DNA of 64,000 bases from Paracoccaceae bacterium (lineage in GTDB: Bacteria; Pseudomonadota; Alphaproteobacteria; Rhodobacterales; Rhodobacteraceae), in assembly GCA_002402045.2 (NCBI GenBank), contig NVUX02000076.1, positions 1-64,000 on the forward strand, read 5' to 3'. The notes beneath the pieces were generated by a model. It was not told the DNA's origin. It saw only the letters and a program-made list of their open reading frames with translations, and ran no database searches. Each line of letters starts with the position of its first letter. Position 1 is the first letter of the stretch. The position numbers and the translations under genes are program-made. Below, piece by piece: positions 46,008-54,093 of this stretch.

Positions 46008-47618
46008 TTGTCTAAAGTTGCACAGGATGTGTTGAAAGCGTTTGGAGCCACCGTTCAGCGGGCCAGAGGCCTGGAGGGTTGGAAGTTGCAAGAGCTTGCC
46101 AACAAAATGGCTGGCACGAGCGGCGTTTCATTCCTGTCCGACATTGAAAAGGGGAAACGGTCGATCAGTTTGGCCACGGCGGGGAAATTGATCAAAGCGC
46201 TTGAACTTGATGAAAGCTGGATCGACAAGTTTACAGATAGTGACATCACAGTTGGCGATGAACTTACAAAGACCGATCAAGATGCCGACCTCATCATTGC
46301 ACGCGCCCAGCGCGAGAATGTGACCGAAGGGGCGAGCGAAGCGCTTCTCATCAAACTGGCAAACACCTATGCCGAAGGCACCTACAAGGACCGCGAAACC
46401 GCCTACATAGCTGTGCGAACCGCTCTGGAGGCGGCGAGCCGCATCCATAAACGCGGTGAAATGCCGCCCGACAACACTGGCAGCCAATTAAACGCAATTA
46501 TGGCCGAGGTGGCCAAACTGAATAACGAAGGTGCGCTGGACGATGCCGACGCCCTGCTGGACCAAGAAGATCGCCGGATGCGGGAGACGCACAAGTCGGA
46601 ACGGGATCGGCAGGAACAGCAGGCCACAGCCTTGCTTACGCAACGGCTGGACCAAGACCGCCTGCGTAACCGCCCAGATCTGGCCGCAAAACGGCTGATT
46701 AACAATTTGAGACTAACGCCACAAGCCGGAAAATTGTTCTGGGCTATCGACGCAGCAGCCGACGAATGGAAAAATCGAGGCGATGCAACCAGCGATATCT
46801 TTGCCCTGCACACAGCGCTGGAACTGGCCAAGGCTAATTATAAACGCACCAAAAACAAATCTGGGTTGGCAGCTCAGGCGCTCAACACGCTCGGTTGGTG
46901 CAATTTACGACTGGCGGAACGGTCAAGCAATGATCGGCACATTATCGTGGCGCGCAATGCGTTCGAGGCCGCCCTCAAAAAGACCTCCAAATCAAAAGCC
47001 CCCCGGAGCTGGTCAAATTACCAAGATGGGTTTGGTGTCACACTGGCGATGATAGGCGAGCGTGAAGGCGACATCGACCTTTTACAAAGCTCCGTCAAAT
47101 GCCTCCGCGCAGCCGTGGAAATAGGTATCAAGAAAAAGTTCAACAACTGGGAGCATCGCTGGAATGCTTTAGGTATCTCTCTTCAAAAACTCGGTGAAGC
47201 CACCCGCGACCCCGCCCTCTTGGGCGAAGGGGTGACAGTATTGACGACCGCATTGCTGCAGGAAGACCGCGGGGCCGACAAGCTTGATTGGGCAACGGCC
47301 CAAGGCAATCTGGCCCATGCCCAGCGCTGGCTTGGCGATGTGACCGATGATTTGGCGATGCTAACCTGCGCCCACCAAGGCTATGCCGTCTGCGATGCGC
47401 TGAAATACCGCGACGAAGCCCCCTTCATTTGGGCAATACTGCAATGGAATATCGCCGATCTCGCCCTTGCGCGACACCGGCTTGCCCCTGATCCCGCACT
47501 TTTAACAGAGGCGCGCACCCGCGTAACCGACGCACGCGCGTTCTTTGTGGACGGGTCAGACCATCAAACCCAGCGCTGCGACGATCTGTTAGCTCAGATC
47601 AATCAGGCAGAGGCCTAG
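46008..47618 (+). CDS. HTH / coiled-coil / TPR-like protein, 536 aa
   Basis: Residues 6-70 form an XRE-like helix-turn-helix ('WKLQELANKMAGTSGVSFL', 'SDIEKGKRSISLATAGKL'). A helical region (about 160-235) contains 'DDADALLDQEDRRMRETHKS' and resembles the linker found before TPRs in bacterial TIR-, CHAT- and similar conflict proteins. The C-terminal half (about 240-530) has TPR-like repeats such as 'ALNTLGWCNLRLAERSSN', 'RWNALGISLQKLGEATRD' and 'TAQGNLAHAQRWLGDVTDD'. The start is TTG with AGGA upstream; no in-frame ATG occurs near the HTH. No effector domain is present. It may be a regulator or sensor; the target is unknown. Confidence 0.7.
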   Translation: MSKVAQDVLKAFGATVQRARGLEGWKLQELANKMAGTSGVSFLSDIEKGKRSISLATAGKLIKALELDESWIDKFTDSDITVGDELTKTDQDADLIIARAQRENVTEGASEALLIKLANTYAEGTYKDRETAYIAVRTALEAASRIHKRGEMPPDNTGSQLNAIMAEVAKLNNEGALDDADALLDQEDRRMRETHKSERDRQEQQATALLTQRLDQDRLRNRPDLAAKRLINNLRLTPQAGKLFWAIDAAADEWKNRGDATSDIFALHTALELAKANYKRTKNKSGLAAQALNTLGWCNLRLAERSSNDRHIIVARNAFEAALKKTSKSKAPRSWSNYQDGFGVTLAMIGEREGDIDLLQSSVKCLRAAVEIGIKKKFNNWEHRWNALGISLQKLGEATRDPALLGEGVTVLTTALLQEDRGADKLDWATAQGNLAHAQRWLGDVTDDLAMLTCAHQGYAVCDALKYRDEAPFIWAILQWNIADLALARHRLAPDPALLTEARTRVTDARAFFVDGSDHQTQRCDDLLAQINQAEA

Positions 47619-47911
47619 GCGTTAAACAAACGTTCCGAAACGCCAATAATGCGCTTGCCCAACGCAGGGCCGCCATCATCCAGCCGCGCAGCTGATACCG
47701 CGTTACGGTGTCCTCCTGAGCGTTTTTTTGCCCGCTAGCCCACCCTTAACAATTTCGCCTTTGCAATCATGCGATTTGAAACAAAACTCACCCCAACGTT
47801 ACATTACAGAAACATAACGCTCATGTTACTGGAACGTTATCAAAACACCCGTTAGCTCTACCCTTGTCAACAACGACACGATTATTAAAACCCAACCAAA
47901 GGAAATTTCAC
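47619..47911 (+). promoter_or_regulatory. Upstream region of the bufferin operon with repeated AACGTT-type motifs
   Basis: 293 bases without a gene. AACGTTAC (47795-47802), CATAACG (47813-47819), CATGTTAC (47822-47829) and AACGTTAT (47833-47840) cluster within 46 bases; the outer AACGTT cores are 38 bases apart, and AACAT/ATGTT form a dyad between them. This array sits about 75 bases before the bufA start and may be a regulator binding region. The promoter itself was not identified. Confidence 0.35.
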
Positions 47912-48217
47912 ATGTCCAATAAAATTCTTAAAAGCCTCGCCATTGCTGGTTCCATAGCTGCTGCACTCACAACCATTTCAGGCACTGCCCACGCACAAGC
48001 CGCTGAAAAGTGCTATGGCGTTTCGCTGGCTGGCCAGAACGATTGTAAAGCAGGCGCTGGCACAACATGCGCCGGTACATCAACTGTTGATTTCCAAGGC
48101 AACGCCTTCTCCATGGTGCCAGCTGGCACATGCGCAACCGTAGAGCTTCCAGACATGGCCGACGGCTCACACCGCATGGGGTCTATGGAAGAACTGACAC
48201 GCGACATCCCTGCATAA
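47912..48217 (+). CDS. bufA: Bufferin precursor (DUF2282, BufA1-like)
   Basis: A 101-residue protein with a signal peptide cleaved near Ala28 and four cysteines at 34, 45, 53 and 74 in the family pattern '[13 protein letters not shown]', '[10 protein letters not shown]' and 'VPAGTC'. DUF2282 proteins are ribosomally made, post-translationally modified metallophores (bufferins) that bind copper in the periplasm after an MNIO enzyme modifies cysteines. ATG at 47912 follows GGAAA; an in-frame ATG 16 codons upstream is rejected. It is followed by its MNIO enzyme and partner genes. Confidence 0.9.
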   Translation: MSNKILKSLAIAGSIAAALTTISGTAHAQAAEKCYGVSLAGQNDCKAGAGTTCAGTSTVDFQGNAFSMVPAGTCATVELPDMADGSHRMGSMEELTRDIPA

Positions 48218-48274
48218 TTAACCTAGGATGTGCCGGAACCTCGGCACATCCACCCCCATATATGCGAGCCAAAC

Positions 48275-49117
48275 ATGCCCCTTATTCCTCATTTACCAAA
48301 TAGCGTAGGGGTTGGCTACAAACCCCAGCACCTTGATGACATCCTCGCCGACTCCGGCAGCGTCAAATGGCTGGAAATCCACGCTGAGAATTATATGTCT
48401 GCGGGCGGCCCGCCCATCGCACAGCTTAAGCGCCTTGCTGAGCAGTTTCCCATTTCCTGCCACGGTGTCGGCCTCTCCATCGGTGGCGAGCGCCCCTTGG
48501 ATAAAGACCACCTCACCCGCCTTAAGCACCTGATAAACTGGTTAAAACCAGCATCCTTTTCCGAGCACCTCGCATGGTCCACCCATGAAGGCGGCTTTTT
48601 GAATGACCTATTGCCCGTGCCTTACAACATGGAAACCGCCAAGCGCGTCGCTGACCACGTAAACGAGGTGCAAGACACCCTCAATGTGCAAATGCTCCTC
48701 GAAAACCCCTCAGTCTACGTTGCCTTTGCTGCCTCCACGATGGATGAAATCACCTTCATAAACGAGGTTGTCTCCCGCACCGGCTGCGGCCTCTTGCTTG
48801 ATGTTAACAACGTTTTCATTTCCGGCACCAACCAAGAGTATTCCCCCGAGGAATATATCGCCAATTTTCCGGTCGAGCATATCGGTGAGCTCCACTTAGG
48901 CGGCCACATAAAAGACCAAGACGAGCACGGCGCGCCCCTGCTAATTGATTCTCATAACGACAAAGTGGTGGACCCTGTCTGGACCCTGCTCGACACGTTA
49001 TTAAAGCGCACCGGCCCCAAGCCCATCCTTGTGGAGTGGGATAACGACATCCCCGACTGGTCGATTCTAGAATCTGAAGCCGCCCGCGCCACCACAGCGT
49101 TGGAGGCGATATCATGA
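48275..49117 (+). CDS. bufB: MNIO (DUF692) bufferin-modifying enzyme
   Basis: A 280-residue TIM-barrel multinuclear non-haem iron oxidase. Likely metal ligands appear in order in 'IHAENY', 'SCHGVGLS', 'FSEHLAW', 'LLENPS', 'LLLDVNNVFI', 'LHLGGH' and 'LVEWDND'. It modifies the cysteines of the DUF2282 precursor. ATG at 48275 is preferred over an in-frame ATG/GTG 45 bases upstream. It overlaps bufC by 4 bases. Confidence 0.93.
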   Translation: MPLIPHLPNSVGVGYKPQHLDDILADSGSVKWLEIHAENYMSAGGPPIAQLKRLAEQFPISCHGVGLSIGGERPLDKDHLTRLKHLINWLKPASFSEHLAWSTHEGGFLNDLLPVPYNMETAKRVADHVNEVQDTLNVQMLLENPSVYVAFAASTMDEITFINEVVSRTGCGLLLDVNNVFISGTNQEYSPEEYIANFPVEHIGELHLGGHIKDQDEHGAPLLIDSHNDKVVDPVWTLLDTLLKRTGPKPILVEWDNDIPDWSILESEAARATTALEAIS

Positions 49118-49854
49118 GCCAGATCGACTTCGCCAAAGCCCTACTAGATAACGAGCGCCCAACCCCCGGAGGCCTCATAGATCCAAAAGGCCGCCCCGCA
49201 GGCAAACGATTCGACGTCTACCGCAACAATGTCGTGTTGTCCCTGTCAGACGCCCTGTCAGACGCCTATCCGGTTGTGCAGAAACTCGTCGGCGATAAAT
49301 TCTTCCAAGCCATGGCCGGTGTATTTGTGCGCCAACACCCGCCCAAATCCCCCATCATCTCCCAATTCGCGCCCGAATTCCCTGATTTCCTCGCCGCCTT
49401 CCCCCCTGTTGCTAAGCTCACCTACCTACCCGATGTAGCCCGCTTAGAAAAAGCTCGTACCGAGGCCTACCACGCGCTAGATGCAACTCCGATAGACGGC
49501 GCCGCCCTCGCCGCCCTAACGCCCGAGCAAATGTCGGAGGCCAAGCTGCGCCTGCACCCGAGCCTATACATCATCTCCTCGCCCTTTCCGGTGTTTGCCA
49601 TCTGGCAGCAAAATTCAGACGCTCCGGAAACCGCTATCCCAAAACACGGCCAAGATGTCCTCATCGCGCGGCCTTCCGATATGGTCGAAATGCGCACCCT
49701 CCCCCCCGGTGCCGCTGATTTCCTGCGCGCCCTCAACGCGGGCCGCACCTTGGGCGAAACCATAGAATTCTGCGAAAAAATTCCGCTCTTTGATCTCACC
49801 GAAAACATCGGAGGCCTTTTTGAGTCCAACCTCCTTATCAAAATAGAAAGTTAG
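49114..49854 (+). CDS. bufC: BufC/HvfC-type (DUF2063) partner of the MNIO enzyme
   Basis: A 246-residue protein. The N-terminal domain (residues 1-100, 'RFDVYRNNVVLSLSDALSDAYPVVQKLVGDKFF' split around family positions) matches the DUF2063 putative DNA-binding/recognition fold that presents the precursor to the MNIO enzyme. The C-terminal part is less conserved. It overlaps bufB by ATGA and precedes the DoxX gene by 4 bases. Confidence 0.9.
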   Translation: MSQIDFAKALLDNERPTPGGLIDPKGRPAGKRFDVYRNNVVLSLSDALSDAYPVVQKLVGDKFFQAMAGVFVRQHPPKSPIISQFAPEFPDFLAAFPPVAKLTYLPDVARLEKARTEAYHALDATPIDGAALAALTPEQMSEAKLRLHPSLYIISSPFPVFAIWQQNSDAPETAIPKHGQDVLIARPSDMVEMRTLPPGAADFLRALNAGRTLGETIEFCEKIPLFDLTENIGGLFESNLLIKIES

Positions 49855-49858
49855 CTCC

Positions 49859-50395
49859 ATGAATATGCTCCTAAATATTTATAACAAGCCCCTCGAAGCT
49901 ATTTCCAGCAAACTGGAACCATGGCTGCTGCCCACACTGGCCCGTTTTACATTTGTCGCTGTGCTCTTCATGTATTTCTGGGCCTCCGCTACCCTGAAAC
50001 TCGGTGACGGCTTATTTGACCTAAGCTTTGGTGCCTACGGCCAAATATTCCCCGTGGACTTTGAAGCCGCTGGATATGACGTTGGCCAGCTCTCCAGCTT
50101 CCACAAAGTGGTCGCCTATGCCGGAACATATGCCGAATTCGTCCTGCCCGTCCTGCTCGCCATAGGTCTTTTTACCCGCCTCGCCGCACTTGGTATGATC
50201 GGCTTCACCTTCGTGCAATCCTATGTTGATATCTATGGTCACATGGCCGACGAAACCGCCATCGGCACATGGTTTGACCGCATAGCAGACAGCCAGATTA
50301 TGGACCAACGCCTGTTCTGGATCACCCTGCTAATGCTGCTATTCATCAAAGGCGCAGGCCCGCTTTCAGCAGATAAACTCATCGGCCTGAAATAA
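49859..50395 (+). CDS. DoxX-family membrane protein of the bufferin operon
   Basis: A 178-residue protein with about four TM helices. 'RFTFVAVLFMYFWASATLKL', 'YAEFVLPVLLAIGLFTRLAALGMIGF' (split) and 'FWITLLMLLFIKGAGPLSADKL' match DoxX/TQO-small-subunit-like proteins. A DoxX gene often ends bufferin operons and may handle electrons or reductant for the MNIO reaction; that role is inference. It is followed by a dispersed repeat. Confidence 0.88.
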   Translation: MNMLLNIYNKPLEAISSKLEPWLLPTLARFTFVAVLFMYFWASATLKLGDGLFDLSFGAYGQIFPVDFEAAGYDVGQLSSFHKVVAYAGTYAEFVLPVLLAIGLFTRLAALGMIGFTFVQSYVDIYGHMADETAIGTWFDRIADSQIMDQRLFWITLLMLLFIKGAGPLSADKLIGLK

Positions 50396-50398
50396 GCA

Positions 50399-50589
50399 CC
50401 CTGCAAGCGAAGCGCCGCACGCGGTGACGAGGGGGGCTTTAGCTCCTCGAGGAGCCGCGACGCCGGAGCTGTCCCTAAAGCGCCGCGCTTGCTTTTACCT
50501 CTGCGGGGGCAAGCCCCCACTCGGCAAAAGCACATTTTTCAGCAAGCCGAAAAACGCCTGCCGCTGGCCGTGGCCTCGCTGCGCTCGGC
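50399..50589. repeat. Dispersed structured repeat, copy 1
   Basis: About 190 bases shared with 57593-57785. Two blocks are conserved: a 5' block starting CCCTGCAAGCGAAGCG and a 3' block including CTCTGCGGGGG, CACATTTTTCAGCAAGC and TGCCGCTGGCCGTGGCCTCG. The middle differs. GCAAGCG (50403-50409) pairs with CGCTTGC (50486-50492); inside, GCTTTAG (50436-50442) pairs with CTAAAGC (50475-50481) and CTCCTCGAGGAG is palindromic. GGGGGC-AA-GCCCCC forms another stem. It lies between convergent genes (DoxX and LysR). Confidence 0.8.
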
Positions 50590-50599
50590 GGTGCACGCC

Positions 50600-51457
50600 T
50601 CAGCCCTCCGCCCCATAAGCCAGCCGCACATAGTCCGCCAGTTGCTCCGCCATCTCACGCCGCGCCCCTTCGGCAATATACATGTTCACATTAAATACCG
50701 GCAGCTCTGGCAGCGCCCCATTATGTATAATTTCTTTCATATAGGGAGAAGACGTTTCTGATAGCAGCGCATGAATGGCAAGATCTGCCGACACCGTAGC
50801 CTCAATGGTGCGGGTCGAATCAGACGTGACGACCATGTCCCACTCCATATCCGCATCCTCCAGTGCCCGCTGGACTGTGGGCCTGAAAATACAGTTGGTC
50901 TCGAAGGCCAGTTTTAGGGGCCGCTCTTCCCAAACACGGCCGCCTTCACCGCCAACCCAAACCAAAGGCGCGCTGCGCAATTCTTCGCCGCCTTTTTCAA
51001 TCCCGTGCTCTGTGGTTAAAATCACATCAATCTTTCCGGCTGCCAGCAAGCGCTTCAGATGTGCAGTATATGACGAAATAAGCTGCACCTTGACCCGCGG
51101 AAAATTATTGGCAAAGCGCTTAAGCACCCCGGGTATATGCGGATACACTATGTCTGACGGCACGCCAAACGTGACCTCGCCCTCAAACTGCGCATCAGTC
51201 ATCCGCAGCCACACCTCATCATTCATCGCCAATATCCGCCGACCATAGCCCAGCAGCTGCTCTCCCTGCTGCGAAAGCCGAACCCCGCGCCCAGAGCGCA
51301 CCAACAAGGGCTGCCCCAAAGCCTCCTCCAAACGCTTTAGCTGCATTGACACCGCTGATTGTGTAAGGTGCAACTGCGCCGCAGCTTTGGTTACGCCGCC
51401 CGACTCGGCGACCGCCACAAACGAGCGCAGCGCTGTTAAATCCAAGTTCCTAACCAT
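50600..51457 (-). CDS. LysR-family transcriptional regulator
   Basis: A 285-residue protein. The N-terminal winged HTH 'LTALRSFVAVAESGGVTKAA', 'QLHLTQSAVSMQLKRLEEAL' is classical. The C-terminal LysR substrate-binding domain (about 90-280) includes 'EVTFGVPSDIVYPHIPGVLK'. It is transcribed divergently from a DUF1127 gene across 121 bases containing two palindromes, so it probably regulates itself and that gene. The ligand is unknown. Confidence 0.92.
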   Translation of the reverse strand: MVRNLDLTALRSFVAVAESGGVTKAAAQLHLTQSAVSMQLKRLEEALGQPLLVRSGRGVRLSQQGEQLLGYGRRILAMNDEVWLRMTDAQFEGEVTFGVPSDIVYPHIPGVLKRFANNFPRVKVQLISSYTAHLKRLLAAGKIDVILTTEHGIEKGGEELRSAPLVWVGGEGGRVWEERPLKLAFETNCIFRPTVQRALEDADMEWDMVVTSDSTRTIEATVSADLAIHALLSETSSPYMKEIIHNGALPELPVFNVNMYIAEGARREMAEQLADYVRLAYGAEG

Positions 51458-51467
51458 ATCACACTCC

Positions 51468-51546
51468 TTGATGCATCAATCAACAATCATTCATTTTACT
51501 TATTTATGAGATTACCCCATATATCAACCCATGAAATGATTTCATG
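51468..51546. promoter_or_regulatory. Two palindromes between LysR and DUF1127 genes
   Basis: CATGAAA-TGA-TTTCATG (51530-51546) is a perfect 7-bp dyad and TTGATGCATCAA (51468-51479) a perfect 12-bp palindrome. Both lie in the LysR/DUF1127 divergent promoter region. The first is the better LysR operator candidate because of its spacing and position upstream of the DUF1127 gene. Confidence 0.45.
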
Positions 51547-51578
51547 CAAACTCAACACAAATCCTAATGGAGGCAATC

Positions 51579-51761
51579 ATGCAAGCACTCGCACTCAAAA
51601 CCATTCAAATCCCGGCAATCTCCGTAAATTTAGTTGCCACCTGGGTCCGCCGCTTTAAAACGCGCTCCGCGCTCACAAAGCTAACCAATGCGGGGCTGGA
51701 AGACATCGGCATCAGCTATCGGCAGGCGTTCAAAGAGGCGAACAAGCCGTTTTGGCTGTAA
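51579..51761 (+). CDS. DUF1127 small protein
   Basis: A 60-residue protein. Its C-terminal 45 residues match DUF1127: 'WVRRFKTRSALTKLTNAGLEDIGISYRQAF' (split) with the conserved L-x-D-I-G-I-S motif. An in-frame ATG four codons upstream is rejected because GGAGG overlaps it and is spaced correctly for ATG at 51579. Several short DUF1127 proteins are RNA-binding regulators (for example CcaF1 in Rhodobacter). It is probably controlled by the divergent LysR protein. Confidence 0.85.
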   Translation: MQALALKTIQIPAISVNLVATWVRRFKTRSALTKLTNAGLEDIGISYRQAFKEANKPFWL

Positions 51762-51854
51762 GCTTCTACCACTCACGGTTTCTCGAAGGGCGCATATAGC
51801 GCCCTTTGTCATTCAAGAGCATCGACATCCTCACAACTACGCGCAATCCATCTA

Positions 51855-52701
51855 CTATGGATGCTCCGCAGCCTCTATTTTTCGGCGCACATCAGCTGGA
51901 ATTTTTCCGGCCCAGACACGGCCAGGGAAAGACGCACCGTCAAAGCTCGCATTATCACTAAAAATCGCATCTGAAAATGTTGTGTTACCGCGGAATATTG
52001 CACCCGAAACGTCAGGTGTTTTCGTAAAAAATGCTTCCCTGAAATCGACATCCGATTCAAATGTGGCCCCGCTGAAGCAAACCGCAGACTCAAATATTGA
52101 AGTTTCGCTCAAAGGCCCATTAAAAACTACGTTTGAAAAGTCAGCGTCCCCATGGAATTTGGCAATTGTAAAAACTGAGCACCCGAAAATACGACGTCAT
52201 CGCATTCTAGCGTTTCGAAATGCGAAAACGGGCCAAAGACTGCATTTTTGCAGTTAAGCCGCGCATGGAATACCGCATTTTGCATATCCAGTCCGACCGA
52301 AAATATTCGCTCTGATATATCGAAGGGGTCGTTGAACACCAATCCACGCAAACTCGCCTGTCCGAGAAGCAGAAAACCTGCCAGAAACTGCCTTTTGTAT
52401 AGGTAGAAGCAATAGGGGCGTTAGAGGCCACACCTCCCGCTTCATTAAGGCTCACCAAAGGCACACCGATACGGAAGGCGTCCATACCGGCGTGATTGAA
52501 AACACGCATTGCCGGCGCTCTGGTTTGCGCGTTCCAGTACTCAAAATCATCGATGTCGCGAAGGAGCAGGCACGAGTTGCATCCGACCTTGCCGCTAAAT
52601 GCCGCTTCATCCACGATGTTCTCGCATTGGCTGATCGCGTTTACATTCCAGAGCTGTTTGGAAACCAGCGCCCGACGCTCTATCCAAAATGGACGGCCCA
52701 T
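51855..52701 (-). pseudogene. Degraded pentapeptide-repeat protein gene
   Basis: Three overlapping fragments in three minus-strand frames join into one protein. The N-terminal part (52701 down to about 52400) includes 'RVFNHAGMDAFRIGVPLV'. The middle (to about 52170) includes 'MQNAVFHARLNCKNAVFG'. The C-terminal part (to 51855) includes 'ESAVCFSGATFESDVDFREA' and 'SGAIFRGNTTFSDAIFSDN'. The A(D/N)LxF-like periodicity is that of pentapeptide repeats. At least two frameshifts, near 52395 and 52180, separate the frames. It is not expected to be functional unless these are sequencing errors. Confidence 0.75.
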
Positions 52702-52757
52702 GGGTTCAGAGACAGCAGCTCCTCAAATATCGGCGCATTCCAGCGGGAATCCACGCC

Positions 52758-53405
52758 TTACTCCAACGCCTCTAGCACCACCGGCCCAATATCCTCAACA
52801 ATCATCATCACCCCCTCGGCATTCGGATGCATTCCATCCGATTGCAGCAGCCCGTAAAAAGCGACCAGTCCATCAGCCTGCCCTAGCCCCATCAGAAAAA
52901 ACGGATACAGCTCTGCGCCGTGTTTTTCGGCCAGCTCCGGATAAATCGCATCAAATTCGGCGCGATATTCCGTGCCATAATTTGGCGGCGCCAGCATCCC
53001 CGCCACCAGCACCTTAATTCCGCGCCCTGTTATTTCTGCCAATATCGCGTCCAGATTTTCACGCGCCACGCTTGGCGGCACGCCGCGCAGCATGTCATTT
53101 GCACCCAGCTCCAAAATCACTAAATCCGCCCCCTCGGCCAGCACCCAGCCCACCCGCGAAAGCCCGCCGGAAGTGGTATCGCCAGATACCCCGGCATTCA
53201 CCACAATCACATCTGCGCCCTGCCCCTGAAGCCACGCCTCAAGCTGCGGCACAAAGCCCTCCTCCACCGGCAATCCAAACCCCGCCGTCAGCGAATCTCC
53301 GAAAGCCACCACCCTTTGCTGGGCCTCGGCTACCCCCACACACAAAAGCGTTATAATCACGCCCTTGTGAAGTGCGCGCGCACCCTTATATATCGTGCCT
53401 AACAT
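52758..53405 (-). CDS. tesA: SGNH arylesterase / lysophospholipase (TesA-like)
   Basis: A 215-residue periplasmic SGNH hydrolase. A signal peptide (to about residue 28, 'VGVAEA') is followed by block I 'VAFGDSLTAGFGL' (Ser38), the Gly block 'GVSGDTTSGGLSR', the Asn block 'LGANDMLRG' and the catalytic 'SDGMHPNAEG' near residue 195. The open frame continues far upstream through the antisense of ybbA; the true start is near 53405. The gene is divergent from ybbA with only 19 bases between starts, the same neighbourhood as tesA-ybbAP in E. coli. Confidence 0.92.
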   Translation of the reverse strand: MLGTIYKGARALHKGVIITLLCVGVAEAQQRVVAFGDSLTAGFGLPVEEGFVPQLEAWLQGQGADVIVVNAGVSGDTTSGGLSRVGWVLAEGADLVILELGANDMLRGVPPSVARENLDAILAEITGRGIKVLVAGMLAPPNYGTEYRAEFDAIYPELAEKHGAELYPFFLMGLGQADGLVAFYGLLQSDGMHPNAEGVMMIVEDIGPVVLEALE

Positions 53406-53424
53406 AACCTTAGGGGAAATTCGC

Positions 53425-54093
53425 ATGGGATCACCTGTTCTTTCGCTCAATAACGTCCAGCTTACTTTGCAGGGCAATGCTGGTCCTGTTCGCATACTTA
53501 AGGGCATTTCGCTAGATGTCGAGGCGGGAGAGAGCATTGGCCTGACCGGCCCGTCTGGTTCTGGCAAGTCTTCGCTGCTTATGCTGATGGGCGGGCTTGA
53601 GAGCGTGACCGGCGGCACCATTACCGCCCTTGGCCAAGACCTCACAAACATGAACGAAGACGCCCTCGCCCGCTTTCGCCGCAACAATATGGGCATCGTT
53701 TTCCAGTCATTCCACCTCATTCCCACCATGACAGCGCTTGAAAACGTAGCGACACCCCTTGAGTTGGCCGGAGACCGCGACGCCTTTAAAAAGGCCAAAG
53801 CCGAGCTAGAGGCCGTGGGCCTAAAGGACCGCGCAGACCACTACCCCGCCCAGCTTTCAGGTGGCGAGCAGCAGCGCGTAGCCTTAGCGCGCGCCGCCGC
53901 CCCTCGCCCCAAAATTCTGCTGGCCGACGAGCCAACCGGCAACCTTGATACCTCCACCGGCGAAACCATCGTTGATCTTTTGTTTAACCTGCGAGACCGC
54001 CACGGCGCCACCCTCATCCTTGTCACCCATGCCCCCGAGCTGGCCGCGCGCTGCGACCGCACGCTAGAGCTCCGCGACGGAGCGCTCGCATGA
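53425..54093 (+). CDS. ybbA: ABC transporter ATPase, YbbA-like
   Basis: A 222-residue LolD/MacB-type ATPase. Walker A is 'GPSGSGKSS' (42-50), the signature 'LSGGEQQRVALARA', and Walker B 'ILLADEPTGNLD'. ATG at 53425 has AGGGGAAA upstream; a GTG ten codons earlier is rejected. It overlaps the large permease gene by 4 bases. It is thought to power mechanotransmission or lipid/lipoprotein export rather than import; the substrate is unknown. Confidence 0.93.
   Translation: MGSPVLSLNNVQLTLQGNAGPVRILKGISLDVEAGESIGLTGPSGSGKSSLLMLMGGLESVTGGTITALGQDLTNMNEDALARFRRNNMGIVFQSFHLIPTMTALENVATPLELAGDRDAFKKAKAELEAVGLKDRADHYPAQLSGGEQQRVALARAAAPRPKILLADEPTGNLDTSTGETIVDLLFNLRDRHGATLILVTHAPELAARCDRTLELRDGALA

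Noticed and set aside
51468-51479. TTGATGCATCAA as an FNR box
   Set aside because: The half sites are separated by two bases, not four; it is only a palindrome.
53406-53798. N-terminal extension of the tesA frame to 53798
   Set aside because: That part is antisense to ybbA; homology and a signal peptide begin near 53405.
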